A stretch of DNA of 64,000 bases, from the NCBI RefSeq assembly GCF_000425225.1, contig NZ_AULJ01000020.1, positions 33,516 to 97,515 on the forward strand, read 5' to 3'. The notes under the pieces were generated by a model that saw nothing but the letters and a program-made list of their open reading frames with translations, ran no database searches and had not been told where the DNA came from. The number at the start of each line of letters is the position of its first letter. Within the stretch, counting starts at the first letter, position 1. Positions 16,519 to 25,515 of this stretch are shown here, in pieces. The position numbers and the translations under genes were made by a program. This DNA comes from Pontibacillus marinus BH030004 = DSM 16465 (GTDB taxonomy: Bacteria > Bacillota > Bacilli > Bacillales > BH030062).

Positions 16519-18075
16519 ATGAGTTTACTCACAGTAAATAACTTAAGCCACGGTTTCGGAGACCGAGCTATTTTCGATGACGTCTCGTTCCGTTTATTAA
16601 AAGGAGAACACATTGGACTTATTGGAGCGAATGGTGAAGGTAAGTCCACATTTATGAATATAATTACAGGTAAACTAGAACCTGATGCTGGTAAAGTAAG
16701 CTGGTCAAAACATGTTCGAGTAGGATACTTGGATCAGCATGCAGACTTGGCACAAGGCATGTCGATTAGAGATGTTTTAAGAACAGCATTCCAATACCTA
16801 TTTGATATGGAAACAGAAATGAATCAGCTTTTCGCCAAAATGGGAGAAGTGGACCCTGAAGAACTTGAAGAACTTCTTGAGGAAACGGGTCGTATTCAAG
16901 ATGCATTAACAAACAATGACTTTTACACAATCGACGCCAAAGTGGAAGAGGTCGCTAACGGTCTTGGTTTGAATGAGATTGGCTTAGAACGTGATGTTCA
17001 TGATCTAAGTGGTGGTCAACGTACAAAGGTTCTTCTAGCCAAACTACTATTAGAAAAACCGGATATTTTATTACTAGATGAGCCAACAAATTATTTGGAT
17101 GTTGAGCATATTGAATGGCTAAGAACCTACCTTCAAGAGTATGAAAATGCATTTATTTTAATTTCACACGATATCCCATTCTTAAACAGTGTCGTGAACC
17201 TGATTTATCATATGGAAAACCAGGAGCTTACGAGATACCCTGGCGATTACAATGAGTTTTTACGTGTATATGACATGAAAAAGCAACAGCTTGAAGCAGC
17301 TTATAAGAAGCAACAAAAAGAGATCGCCAATTTGAAAGACTTTGTAGCTCGTAATAAAGCCAATGCTGCTACAAGTAAAATGGCAATGTCTCGTCAGAAG
17401 AAGCTTGATAAAATGGATGTGATTGAACTAGATTCTGAAAAGCCGAAGCCACAGTTCAACTTTAAGCAAGCTCGTACACCAGGAAAGTATCTTTTTGAAA
17501 CTAATGATCTTGTGATTGGGTATGAAGAACCTTTGTCTAGACCACTGAATTTAGCAATGGAACGTAATCAAAAGATTGCACTTTCTGGAGCTAACGGTAT
17601 TGGTAAAACGACGTTATTACGTAGCATTTTAGGTGAAATTCAACCTGTCTCAGGCTCTGTTCAGCAAGGTGAGCACCTTCACATCGGTTACTTTGAACAG
17701 GAACTAAAAGAAACGAGTAATAATACGTGTATTGAAGAAATATGGGAAGAGTTTCGCCACTTCACACAATATGAAGTACGTTCAGCTCTTGCAAAATGCG
17801 GTCTTACTCAAAAGCATATTGAAAGTAAGGTGCAGGTACTAAGTGGTGGAGAAAAAGCCAAGGTTCGGTTATGTAAGTTAATAAATAAAGAAACCAACCT
17901 ACTAGTCCTAGATGAACCGACCAATCACCTTGACGTGGACGCAAAAGCAGAACTGAAACGTGCTTTAAAGGATTATAAGGGTAGTGTACTTCTAATCTCA
18001 CACGAACCTGACTTTTATCAGGATATTGTGACTGACGTTTGGAACTGTGAGGATTGGACAACGAAAGTATTTTAA
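16519..18075 (+). CDS. ABC-F ATPase (YfmM-like)
   Basis: A soluble protein of two fused ATP-binding cassettes without membrane domains, 518 residues, the size I recall for B. subtilis YfmM. Walker A motifs: GANGEGKST (about 37-45) and GANGIGKTT (about 356-364); signature LSGGQ and LSGGE; Walker B LLLDEPTNYLD and LVLDEPTNHLD. The charged linker (about 245-325) is the P-site tRNA interaction motif of ABC-F translation factors. It probably acts on stalled or antibiotic-bound ribosomes, though whether it confers resistance is unknown. Confidence 0.9.
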   Translation: MSLLTVNNLSHGFGDRAIFDDVSFRLLKGEHIGLIGANGEGKSTFMNIITGKLEPDAGKVSWSKHVRVGYLDQHADLAQGMSIRDVLRTAFQYLFDMETEMNQLFAKMGEVDPEELEELLEETGRIQDALTNNDFYTIDAKVEEVANGLGLNEIGLERDVHDLSGGQRTKVLLAKLLLEKPDILLLDEPTNYLDVEHIEWLRTYLQEYENAFILISHDIPFLNSVVNLIYHMENQELTRYPGDYNEFLRVYDMKKQQLEAAYKKQQKEIANLKDFVARNKANAATSKMAMSRQKKLDKMDVIELDSEKPKPQFNFKQARTPGKYLFETNDLVIGYEEPLSRPLNLAMERNQKIALSGANGIGKTTLLRSILGEIQPVSGSVQQGEHLHIGYFEQELKETSNNTCIEEIWEEFRHFTQYEVRSALAKCGLTQKHIESKVQVLSGGEKAKVRLCKLINKETNLLVLDEPTNHLDVDAKAELKRALKDYKGSVLLISHEPDFYQDIVTDVWNCEDWTTKVF

Positions 18076-18110
18076 AATTAAGTTTTAGACACTTTTATGG
18101 TGTAAGAAAA

Positions 18111-18142
18111 AGAGGAGCTTCCGTTTAGGAAGTTCCTCTTTT
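18111..18142. terminator. terminator between the ABC-F gene and the minus-strand small gene
   Basis: AGAGGAGCTTCC (18111-18122) pairs with GGAAGTTCCTCT (18128-18139), with A- and T-rich flanks suitable for both directions. Confidence 0.8.
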
Positions 18143-18160
18143 CTCTTACTCTAGCAACCT

Positions 18161-18301
18161 TTAGATAAACAAAAACAATGTAATCGCTAAAATAACAAGG
18201 GCCGGGGACAAACATCCCAATAATTCAAATGAACAACAACCGAAGTCGAAAACATTTGACATTCCTATTTTTTTGTCTTCATCATCCTTTGAATACCCCA
18301 T
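18161..18301 (-). CDS. putative 46-residue membrane peptide
   Basis: An ATG at 18301 opens a frame whose product has a polar charged head (KDDEDKK), a middle with three cysteines (FGCCSFELLGC) and one C-terminal hydrophobic helix (about 30-46). AAGGGG lies 12 bases upstream, a little far for a good ribosome site. The same length and head-plus-tail-anchor design is seen in the peptide gene at 18841. Unknown function; could be spurious. Confidence 0.4.
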   Translation of the reverse strand: MGYSKDDEDKKIGMSNVFDFGCCSFELLGCLSPALVILAITLFLFI

Positions 18302-18331
18302 AACGTGTGTCTGCCCCTTCGATTTTCCTGT

Positions 18332-18763
18332 TTATAGATATAAATTTTCTTGTGTTAATAAAGTGTCTTTAATATAATTCACTTGTTCAATCATATGACC
18401 AATATTTCCTTCTCCTGCATACAAAGACATATCAAAAAAGTTCTCATCTAAATCAGACCAATACAAAATATTTTCATCGCCAGAAACTGATGCTTCTCGA
18501 TTTAATCTTCCAACATATACTTCGACGTAGCAATTATGAACGTAATATGTAAAATCCATTAAATGGTGGAGTTTGATATCATCTTTGGTAATGTTCGTTT
18601 CTTCAAGAAGTTCTCTATAAGCAGCTTCACTACCCGATTCACCAATTTCGATTTTTCCTCCGACTAAGTTACTTAATCCCTTATACGGGTCCTTCAACCT
18701 CTTACACATTAACAACTTATCCAAACCTTTATTATAGATCATTAAAACGTTATAACCTTGCAT
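18332..18763 (-). CDS. Nudix hydrolase (MutT-like)
   Basis: A 143-residue hydrolase of nucleoside-diphosphate-linked compounds. The Nudix box is complete: GGKIEIGESGSEAAYRELLEETNI runs at about residues 29-52, shown here as GGKIE, REL and EETN elements. The start at 18763 follows GAAGGTG and gives the normal MQGYNVLMIYNK opening. The frame stays open up to 18892 but that extension overlaps a separate small gene (18841-18981) and is not family-like. Confidence 0.87.
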   Translation of the reverse strand: MQGYNVLMIYNKGLDKLLMCKRLKDPYKGLSNLVGGKIEIGESGSEAAYRELLEETNITKDDIKLHHLMDFTYYVHNCYVEVYVGRLNREASVSGDENILYWSDLDENFFDMSLYAGEGNIGHMIEQVNYIKDTLLTQENLYL

Positions 18764-18840
18764 TAAAACACCTTCTTTATTAAAAGTCCTGCTCCCAATT
18801 TTGTCTGAAGTTTCTACAACTGTCCCGCAATAACAGTAGG

Positions 18841-18981
18841 CTACTTCATTAACCAATATATCAGCATTATAATTAGTATAAAGACAAAACAACCACCCTT
18901 TGTAGGGCTTCCGTACAATGCTCTATTCCATCCATCATCTGCATCTATTTTATTTTTATCTTCTTTATGTGGCTTAGACAT
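18841..18981 (-). CDS. 46-residue tail-anchored membrane peptide
   Basis: A very good GGGGGTGATTTA site stands right before ATG at 18981. The product has a polar head, a GWNRALYGSPTKGG block and a single C-terminal helix of about 16 hydrophobic residues. The Gly-Ser-Pro plus helix layout resembles small DUF6366-like Bacillus membrane proteins, but I do not claim membership. It is followed 77 bases later by the Nudix gene and could share its transcript. Confidence 0.55.
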   Translation of the reverse strand: MSKPHKEDKNKIDADDGWNRALYGSPTKGGCFVFILIIMLIYWLMK

Positions 18982-19041
18982 TAAATCACCCCCAAATTTA
19001 AAGACCTACTCAATACCTTTATATCTATTAGTTGAACATTT

Positions 19042-19194
19042 TCATGTATTATCTATATAATTTTTGTACCTCTTCTCCATAACAAGCCAACCCACAAATC
19101 TATAAACTACGCCGAACGGGACAGCTTGTGTAATATAAAAATACAACTCCTTTATTTCATTAGAGACATCATTTTTTATTAAGTAGAAGTTCAT
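19042..19194 (-). CDS. possible 50-residue protein downstream of the 90-residue membrane gene
   Basis: From ATG at 19194 the frame encodes a protein-like sequence with QAVPFGVVYRFVGWLVMEKRY, i.e. an amphipathic/hydrophobic centre and a charged tail. The ribosome site is weak (GAAG). The same frame is continuous upstream to the stop of the 90-residue gene at 19246, so this may be a separate small gene started at an upstream TTG/GTG, or the displaced tail of a once longer protein. Confidence 0.35.
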   Translation of the reverse strand: MNFYLIKNDVSNEIKELYFYITQAVPFGVVYRFVGWLVMEKRYKNYIDNT

Positions 19195-19245
19195 AGTGTA
19201 TATTACTTCACACACCAACCTATTAACTTGATAAGAATAATTTGT

Positions 19246-19518
19246 TTAGGAATATATAAAATAAGCACCTGTCATTAAAATGATAAGAAAGGCGCCAACA
19301 TATACCACTTTAAAAATACGCTTTTCTTTTAGAGTAAAAGGTAGTTTGGATTCTACATATCTTGAATAGCTCCCCAAGCATAATAAACCTAACAGTGCAA
19401 TCAATTGACCGATAGAATCATCAATTAAGAGAAACCTAATTGCAGAGACTAACACTAATAAAATACCAATATAACCGATGCCGGTATAAAAATACTTTCT
19501 CTTTTCCTCTTCAATCAT
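19246..19518 (-). CDS. small membrane protein, 90 residues
   Basis: Three hydrophobic helices (about 12-32, 34-49 and 68-88) separated by short charged loops; the N-terminus is acidic/basic (MIEEEKRK). GGAAGAAGGG precedes the ATG. No family is recognised. Confidence 0.65.
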   Translation of the reverse strand: MIEEEKRKYFYTGIGYIGILLVLVSAIRFLLIDDSIGQLIALLGLLCLGSYSRYVESKLPFTLKEKRIFKVVYVGAFLIILMTGAYFIYS

Positions 19519-19809
19519 AAGTTCCCTTCTTCCTTTAGATAATCTTTCTTTATTACTTTTACTAACCTCTTGTACTTGTTTTCCACAGTATAATTTTTAT
19601 TACAAATCGTGTCCTATAAAAGTGGTACACATCACAATAATTCCAATTATTTCAAACAACACTCATACTTTCAATAACTTTATGTTTCCATAAGAAAAGC
19701 TTTTTTAAAATTATTTCGAATACAAGCATTCCAATCATTTTTGCTTGTCACATGAATTAACTGGTCAGCCTATTGATGAGTGATTACGCACACTTCACAT
19801 GTAAAGAAA
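19519..19809. other. intergenic stretch without recognisable features
   Basis: About 290 AT-rich bases upstream of the 90-residue gene and beyond the exporter terminator. I see no reading frame with a ribosome site, repeat or stable hairpin here; it presumably contains the promoter of the 90-residue gene. Confidence 0.5.
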
Positions 19810-19838
19810 AGGACGAAATCGCAATGGATTTCGTCCTA
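19810..19838 (-). terminator. terminator of the ABC exporter operon
   Basis: AGGACGAAATC (19810-19820) pairs with GATTTCGTCCT (19827-19837); on the minus strand TTTTCTTT follows. Confidence 0.88.
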
Positions 19839-19884
19839 CAAATAAGTGTTATATTCTCATTTCTAAAAACCTTAACTCCAGATA

Positions 19885-22161
19885 TTAATCCTGCTGCTTC
19901 TTCAACGCTTCTTGTAACGATACGTTCTTCAACTTACGTTTCGAAATCCATAACGACACGAAATACGTAACCATAATGATCACAAATCCAAGGACAATCA
20001 TAAACCAGCTTAAGTTAACTGGAAGCGAGAATCCTGTTTGCTCTACCAGTGAAGTCATCATTCCATCAATACTATAATAAGCTATAGGCACTGACACTAC
20101 ATAAGAGAACAAGACAATTGGTGTAAAGACATTTAAAACCATCTTTGAAATTTCATTATCTTTATATCCCATTACTTTTAACAACGAGATAGAAGGAGAA
20201 TTCTCTTCAACGATAAGATTGGTTATTAAGGTAAGGACAATGACACCAATTAAGAAAGCAAATCCAGCGATCCCCATTACAGAATACCGAGTTAATTGTG
20301 ATGTGGATTCAAAGTTTTCGATAGCGTCCTTTTTATTTTCAACATATAAGATTTGCTCTGATTCTGTAGGTTCGACATTTGTCCATTTCGCAGTATATAC
20401 GCCTTCTGGATACCCTAAAAATGAGTTCACCTCATTTAATTGGAAATATACTGAAAAACCAATATAGACATTCGCCACGCCCTTCACTTCTTTTGTGATG
20501 GTTTTATCGTTATATGCATTTCCGATCGTCAGTTCATCACCTAGTTCTAGTCCCAAAACAGATGCTAATGGTTGACTGACGACAAAACCACTTTCAGCTT
20601 TATCATTTAATAGGTGTTCCTCGTCATTTAGAAGTTGGATTTGATCGGTCCCTGGTTCAAAACCATATATGGAAACTTTCTGATCAATCGATATATCCTC
20701 TTTGTCGTTCAATTGCTGTACTTGAATTTCAGCATTTGTGAAAGGACTTGCTCCCTCTTCAAGATCACCTTGCTGAAGCTTATTGTAATACACCCCATAG
20801 TCATAGGTGAAAATCTTTTTATAAGTGGTCTCAACGATATCATCCATAGAGTTATACGTGACAAAACCAAAAATTAATAGAATGGTAGAGAACATGACGC
20901 CAATAAAAATATAGACCGCTCGTGTTTTCTTCCTTACCAACAAACGTAATCGAAAGCGTGATATAAAGCTTCCTTTTTTAAAGAATGGTAACCGTTCCAA
21001 CATCGACTTCTTTCCTTTGGAGACATCCTTAGGAGATAACAAATCGAGTGGCGATTGTTTCAATGGTTTACGTATTACAAAATAAGTCATAATCAGTAAA
21101 ACGACATTAGGGACAATGAATCCAATGACTAAAACCATCATATCCCAATCAAAATAAGAGATACTAGGAAGGTTATAGTATTCAGAATAAAGGTTTGTAA
21201 TAGGAATAGATAAACCTGCTCCTGCAAGTAGACCTAAAATGCTCCCAATGATTCCGATTACACCTGCATGTGATAGGTAGTGACGCATTAATTCTTTTTT
21301 TCGATACCCTAAAGCCATTAACGTACCAATTTCTTTACGCTGCATTTCAAGTTGCCGCTTCAAGATCATTAATACCATCATGACTGATAAAACTAAGATA
21401 AATAAAGGGAGAGTCGTTATAACCGCCTCGGAACTCTCAATTTCTGATTCCACAAATTCTATACGAGGATTTTCATCAGCATTCATCCATCTTAATAAAG
21501 AATAATTATCTACTACATGATCCTTAAATGAAGCAACTTCTTCCTCACTATTTCCTTGCCCGATCACTTGAGATACGGATCTACTCGAAAGATTAGTTAA
21601 TGTGTCTTCTCCTGTAATGGCAAGCCCAAATGACTTAGGATCATTCACCAGGTCACTTACTCTTTCCAAAATATAAATATAATCAGGCAGATACATAAAG
21701 CCTGTAACCCTAAGATTCTGGTTATTCACTTCGACTGTATCCCCCACACTTATATCGTGTGCCTTAGCAAAAGGTGGAGAAACAGCTATTTCTCCTTGTT
21801 TATTAGGTAAATCACCCTCTGAGATATAAGGTTTATTGATGTCCTCTGTTAAAGAGAATACGCGAAGTGTTGTGTCTTCTGACTTGTAATCAACATCCGT
21901 GTACGAGCGTTTCTCAAGGTCTATCTCAAAGTTTTGTTCCCAGGTCGAGAGTTGATCTTGATGAATCGATTCGCTCACAATAAAATGAAAGTCTTCTTGA
22001 TGATAGGATTCTTTAAATTGCTGATTACGTGTATCTAATGTTGAAATGGCCATCGACATGGACACAAATAGCATGATTGATATAAGTAACAAAACGATAA
22101 CGCCGAAATACTGAAACTTTTTCTCTTTTATATGACGTAGAATACTTTTTCGTAAAATCAT
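19885..22161 (-). CDS. FtsX-like ABC transporter permease
   Basis: A 758-residue membrane protein: an N-terminal helix (about 16-36), a large extracellular domain, three helices (about 245-375) forming the first FtsX core, a second N-terminal helix (about 415-435), a second extracellular domain and the last three helices (about 625-745). This duplicated plan matches the MacB/BceB-type exporters that move peptides, lipids or drive mechanotransmission. Overlap of four bases with the ATPase gene shows that they form one transporter. There is no neighbouring BceRS-type two-component system, so a general export role is more likely than bacitracin sensing. Confidence 0.88.
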   Translation of the reverse strand: MILRKSILRHIKEKKFQYFGVIVLLLISIMLFVSMSMAISTLDTRNQQFKESYHQEDFHFIVSESIHQDQLSTWEQNFEIDLEKRSYTDVDYKSEDTTLRVFSLTEDINKPYISEGDLPNKQGEIAVSPPFAKAHDISVGDTVEVNNQNLRVTGFMYLPDYIYILERVSDLVNDPKSFGLAITGEDTLTNLSSRSVSQVIGQGNSEEEVASFKDHVVDNYSLLRWMNADENPRIEFVESEIESSEAVITTLPLFILVLSVMMVLMILKRQLEMQRKEIGTLMALGYRKKELMRHYLSHAGVIGIIGSILGLLAGAGLSIPITNLYSEYYNLPSISYFDWDMMVLVIGFIVPNVVLLIMTYFVIRKPLKQSPLDLLSPKDVSKGKKSMLERLPFFKKGSFISRFRLRLLVRKKTRAVYIFIGVMFSTILLIFGFVTYNSMDDIVETTYKKIFTYDYGVYYNKLQQGDLEEGASPFTNAEIQVQQLNDKEDISIDQKVSIYGFEPGTDQIQLLNDEEHLLNDKAESGFVVSQPLASVLGLELGDELTIGNAYNDKTITKEVKGVANVYIGFSVYFQLNEVNSFLGYPEGVYTAKWTNVEPTESEQILYVENKKDAIENFESTSQLTRYSVMGIAGFAFLIGVIVLTLITNLIVEENSPSISLLKVMGYKDNEISKMVLNVFTPIVLFSYVVSVPIAYYSIDGMMTSLVEQTGFSLPVNLSWFMIVLGFVIIMVTYFVSLWISKRKLKNVSLQEALKKQQD

Positions 22162-22859
22162 ACCCAGTTCACCTTCTCAGGATCAACAGGCGCTTCATTA
22201 TAAAAGTGTTCAGTAATCTCCCCGCTCTTCATGCGTATGACTTTATGCGCCATTTCTCCAATTCCATTATTATGCGTGATAATGCATACAGTTGTTCCAT
22301 AAGTCTCGTTTACAAACTGTAGTAATTTCAATATATTCTTTCCTGTCTCTTCGTCTAATGCTCCTGTAGGTTCATCACACAGAAGCACCCTTGGATTTTT
22401 AATAAGCGCTCTTGCAATAGCAACACGCTGTTGTTCTCCTCCACTTAACTGATGAGGGAATTTATCTTTCTTATCCCACATTCCTACTTTTTCTAAGATC
22501 TCTTTCATGTCTAAAGGGTTTTGACTTAATTGTCTCCCCACTTCAACATTTTCTTCTACGGTAAGCGTTGGGATCAGGTTATACTGTTGAAAAATAAACC
22601 CTAAAGAATGACGGCGGTATTCAGTTAAGTCTTTGTCTTTCATTTTATCTAATTGATGATCATCTACTTGAACCGACCCACTGTCATGGCGATCAATTCC
22701 CCCAATTACATTGAGTAGCGTTGATTTTCCAGACCCCGATGGTCCTAAAATGGCAACAATCTTTTTGTTTGGAATTTCAATGGATGCTTCTTTTAATGCA
22801 TGAACATTGACTTCACCACTTTGATAAATTTTGTTTACGTTTGATAAAACAATACTCAT
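22158..22859 (-). CDS. ABC transporter ATP-binding protein (MacB/LolD type)
   Basis: A 233-residue ATPase with Walker [10 protein letters not shown] (about 38-46), Q-loop [13 protein letters not shown], signature [15 protein letters not shown] (about 139-153), Walker [13 protein letters not shown] and H-loop TVCIITHN. The start at 22859 follows a GGAGATGAG site; an upstream ATG at 22907 adds 16 non-conserved residues. It powers the FtsX-like permease encoded by the next overlapping gene. Confidence 0.92.
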   Translation of the reverse strand: MSIVLSNVNKIYQSGEVNVHALKEASIEIPNKKIVAILGPSGSGKSTLLNVIGGIDRHDSGSVQVDDHQLDKMKDKDLTEYRRHSLGFIFQQYNLIPTLTVEENVEVGRQLSQNPLDMKEILEKVGMWDKKDKFPHQLSGGEQQRVAIARALIKNPRVLLCDEPTGALDEETGKNILKLLQFVNETYGTTVCIITHNNGIGEMAHKVIRMKSGEITEHFYNEAPVDPEKVNWV

Positions 22860-22992
22860 ACGCTCATCTCCAATATTTTTTGAAATATATAATTCTAAAT
22901 GTTTCATTTTCTATTATCATAGTACTATAAGGATTTTCAGAACACAACATATTTTTGAAATATATAACATCTATTATTTCAAAAAATCCATA

Positions 22993-23024
22993 AAAAAAGA
23001 GCGATGCTTTCTGCATGCTCTTTC
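22993..23024 (-). terminator. terminator of dinB
   Basis: AAAGAGCGATGC and GCATGCTCTTT form a hairpin; the minus strand continues with a run of T. Confidence 0.7.
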
Positions 23025-23026
23025 GT

Positions 23027-24277
23027 TTAATTTTTTTTATAATCATCCAAGAAATCCTTTTGAAAACTTGTCGTTGGTGCCTTACTGTTATGGGGAGTTT
23101 TCAATTTTTTAAAAGGATTTGAACCATATTTTTCAGTGAGTTGATCAATTGTCGAATAGAGTTTTTCATGTTTCGCTTCTTCTTCATAAGTGAACAAGTT
23201 CAACTGCATTGCTGCATCTTGTTTTTCGATTAAGTCCTGAGCGGTTACACCTAATAAACGGATAGGGTCCTGATTCCAATGCTCTTCTAATAACCTCATA
23301 GCATAATCATAAATATCATCTACTTGATGAATATAATCAGGCAGTTGTTTACTTCTTGTAATGGTTTTCCGGTCGTGGTAACGAATCATGATTTGGAGAT
23401 TTTGAGCATAAACTTCTTTTCGTTCCATCCGATCCGCAACTTTTTGCGAGAGTCGCCGAATCAAGCGTTGGATCTCTTGTTCATCTGTTGTATCATGCGG
23501 TAATGTTTGCGAGTTTCCAATACTCTTAAATTCTGATACGGCATCTGGATCAACAGGGCGGTTATCTTCTCCGTTAGCCCGGTTTTTTAGACGCTCTCCA
23601 TTAATACCAAGTAAGCTTTTCAGTTGCATGACATCGGCTTTAGCTAAGTCACCAATTGTACTGATCTCAATCGATTGTAATTTTTCAGCTGTCTTTTGCC
23701 CCACACCATACATTTCCCCAATCTCCATGGGCCAAAGTTTATGTGAAATATCTCTTTTCCGTAAAACGGTAATCCCCATGGGCTTTTTCATATCAGAGGC
23801 CATTTTTGCTAAAAATTTATTTGGGGCAATTCCAATAGAACAAGGTAACTCTAATCTATCTAAAATGGTTTGTTGAATCTGTTCCGCGATCTCTAAAGGT
23901 GTTCCTTTATCCTCGCATTCTGTAATATCCATGTATCCTTCATCAATTGATACAGGTTGAACATAGGGTGTAATGTCAGACAGAATAGAAAAAATCTCAC
24001 GAGAAGCTTCACGATAATGCTCAAAGTTTGGACGCATAACAATTAACTCAGGACATAAACGCCTAGCTTCCCATAAAGGCATCGTAGTTTTAACACCTTT
24101 AGCTCGAGCTTCATAGCTACTTGTAACGACAATTCCTTTTCGTTCCTCAGGATTCCCCGCTATAGCAAGAGGCTTTCCTTTTAATTCTGGATTACGTGTC
24201 ATTTCCACAGAAGCATAGAAACTGTTCATATCAACGTGAAAAATCACGCGTCCCTTTTTCGGATAGTATTTCGACAT
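23027..24277 (-). CDS. dinB: DNA polymerase IV (Y family)
   Basis: Error-prone lesion-bypass polymerase, 416 residues. Catalytic carboxylates are in FHVDMNSFYASVE (about 13-25) and SIDEGYMDITE (about 112-122); the helix-hairpin-helix around GVGQKTAEKL and the little finger with SIGNSQTLP follow. The very C-terminus carries QLNLF, which fits the beta-clamp-binding consensus. It corresponds to B. subtilis YqjH/PolYB, whose gene neighbourhood (yqjE, yqjD, yqjC) is also found here. Confidence 0.95.
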   Translation of the reverse strand: MSKYYPKKGRVIFHVDMNSFYASVEMTRNPELKGKPLAIAGNPEERKGIVVTSSYEARAKGVKTTMPLWEARRLCPELIVMRPNFEHYREASREIFSILSDITPYVQPVSIDEGYMDITECEDKGTPLEIAEQIQQTILDRLELPCSIGIAPNKFLAKMASDMKKPMGITVLRKRDISHKLWPMEIGEMYGVGQKTAEKLQSIEISTIGDLAKADVMQLKSLLGINGERLKNRANGEDNRPVDPDAVSEFKSIGNSQTLPHDTTDEQEIQRLIRRLSQKVADRMERKEVYAQNLQIMIRYHDRKTITRSKQLPDYIHQVDDIYDYAMRLLEEHWNQDPIRLLGVTAQDLIEKQDAAMQLNLFTYEEEAKHEKLYSTIDQLTEKYGSNPFKKLKTPHNSKAPTTSFQKDFLDDYKKN

Positions 24278-24308
24278 ACTGCTACACCCTTCTTCAATCT
24301 TCTAAAGA

Positions 24309-24357
24309 AAACTTGCCGATTGGCAAGCCTTCTAGGCGCAGACAGAGGCTTAGTTGC
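24309..24357. repeat. dispersed ~48-bp repeat upstream of dinB
   Basis: CTTGCC-loop-GGCAAG hairpin and AGGCGCAGACAGAGGCTTAG, almost identical to 11177-11224. Here it is free-standing rather than nested, between dinB and its upstream neighbour. Confidence 0.75.
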
Positions 24358-24476
24358 GCTTAGCTAAAATTTTATTTACTCTTAAGGTGGAACATAAGTT
24401 CTATATGGTATTATAACATATATTGTATATATTCGTGTGACAAGCTACATCCTATCCTTGAAGAACAAATAGAAAA

Positions 24477-24511
24477 CCTCCATCACAGTTGTATATCAAT
24501 GTGATGGAGGC
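24477..24511 (-). terminator. terminator of the 69-residue gene
   Basis: CCTCCATCACA and TGTGATGGAGG form an 11-pair stem; TTTTC follows on the minus strand. Confidence 0.88.
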
Positions 24512-24513
24512 TT

Positions 24514-24723
24514 CTAATGCTCCCCTTCATTCAATTGTGCAAGCTTTTTACCCTTACTTTGCGTTTGGGTACACACATAGGACCGTGTAGCTGCACGATT
24601 ATATATTAAATCAAACTTGCTTTTGGCAAGCCTGCGTTTGGCAATGGACTCATAAGGATTGTTCAAAACCTCAAGATGTTGTTCTAATTGCCATTTCTCT
24701 TTACTTGATACCAATACTTTCAT
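24514..24723 (-). CDS. small basic protein, 69 residues
   Basis: A soluble protein with a helical core (SKEKWQLEQHLEVLNNPYESIAKRRLAKSKFDLIYNR contains heptad-like spacing) and a polar tail. In B. subtilis a small gene, yqzJ, lies beside the dinB homologue; position and size agree, but I cannot confirm homology. It follows the 195-residue membrane gene by 14 bases and shares its transcript and terminator. Confidence 0.6.
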   Translation of the reverse strand: MKVLVSSKEKWQLEQHLEVLNNPYESIAKRRLAKSKFDLIYNRAATRSYVCTQTQSKGKKLAQLNEGEH

Positions 24724-24737
24724 ACAAAACCTCTTCC

Positions 24738-25325
24738 TTATTCTTTATATGATTTCTTCTCATGGGTAGCCGCTACTTCATTAGAAGGGCTTGTATGCTG
24801 TGTGCTTTCACCATATTCCTCAGTTCGATCTAGTTTCTCTTGATATTCAATCGTTGCATTATCTAAGGATTGCTGTTGAAACTTTTGAATATAAGATAAA
24901 CCGGCAAATCCCGCTAAAAGTGATGTAACAATAACCGATAAAGGATTTTCTGTTCCTGTTAACGAGATTGTACTTTTGGCAATCACTCCAGCTCCAGCAC
25001 CAATTAATAAATCTCCAAGCACCCCTAACTCAAAAAGGATTGGATCTGTCTCTTTATTTTCTCCAAAACGAAATCCTAATAAAAACAAGAAAAATAACAC
25101 GGCAGCTTTCAGGGTCGTAAATCCCCATAATACCCCTTTCATGATAGGGCCATGAGACGACAGATGAAGCTCTTTAAAACCATCAAAGCGATAATCAATA
25201 CTAATAATCGGCAACAAAATACATGCGTTACGTTTGTAATGCCCAATCAAAGCTCCTACCAAACTAACCAAAATCGCGACTTCAAACATGTCCCACAATT
25301 CGACTAAAGAAATAATCCTCTCCAT
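24738..25325 (-). CDS. membrane protein of unknown function, 195 residues
   Basis: About four hydrophobic segments (about 12-30, 62-85, 95-118 and 125-145) followed by a polar C-terminal tail of 45 residues with a Gln-rich coil. The block GDLLIGAGAGVIAKSTISL suggests a glycine-rich packed helix. I do not recognise the family. First gene of a two-gene unit. Confidence 0.65.
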   Translation of the reverse strand: MERIISLVELWDMFEVAILVSLVGALIGHYKRNACILLPIISIDYRFDGFKELHLSSHGPIMKGVLWGFTTLKAAVLFFLFLLGFRFGENKETDPILFELGVLGDLLIGAGAGVIAKSTISLTGTENPLSVIVTSLLAGFAGLSYIQKFQQQSLDNATIEYQEKLDRTEEYGESTQHTSPSNEVAATHEKKSYKE

Positions 25326-25483
25326 ATCATCACCCTTCTCTATATACTACTACTAGAATATATCCATTATTTTGAATTTTCAATATATTTTACAAAAAAC
25401 ATACATTTGGATTATATCTTTCATTGAATTCATAGGGAAAAAGATAGATAAAAGAGGTACATTATACTAAGAAAATGAAAAAA

Positions 25484-25511
25484 CGCATGAGGTTCATTAC
25501 CTCATGCGCAT
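25484..25511 (-). terminator. terminator of the YqjE-type peptidase gene
   Basis: CGCATGAGG (25484-25492) and CCTCATGCG (25500-25508) form the stem; T6 follows on the minus strand. Confidence 0.88.
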
Positions 25512-25515
25512 CTTA

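Noticed and set aside
18764..18892. N-terminal extension of the Nudix hydrolase by 43 residues
   Set aside because: It overlaps the ribosome-site-supported peptide gene 18841-18981, is unlike the family and has no ribosome site of its own.
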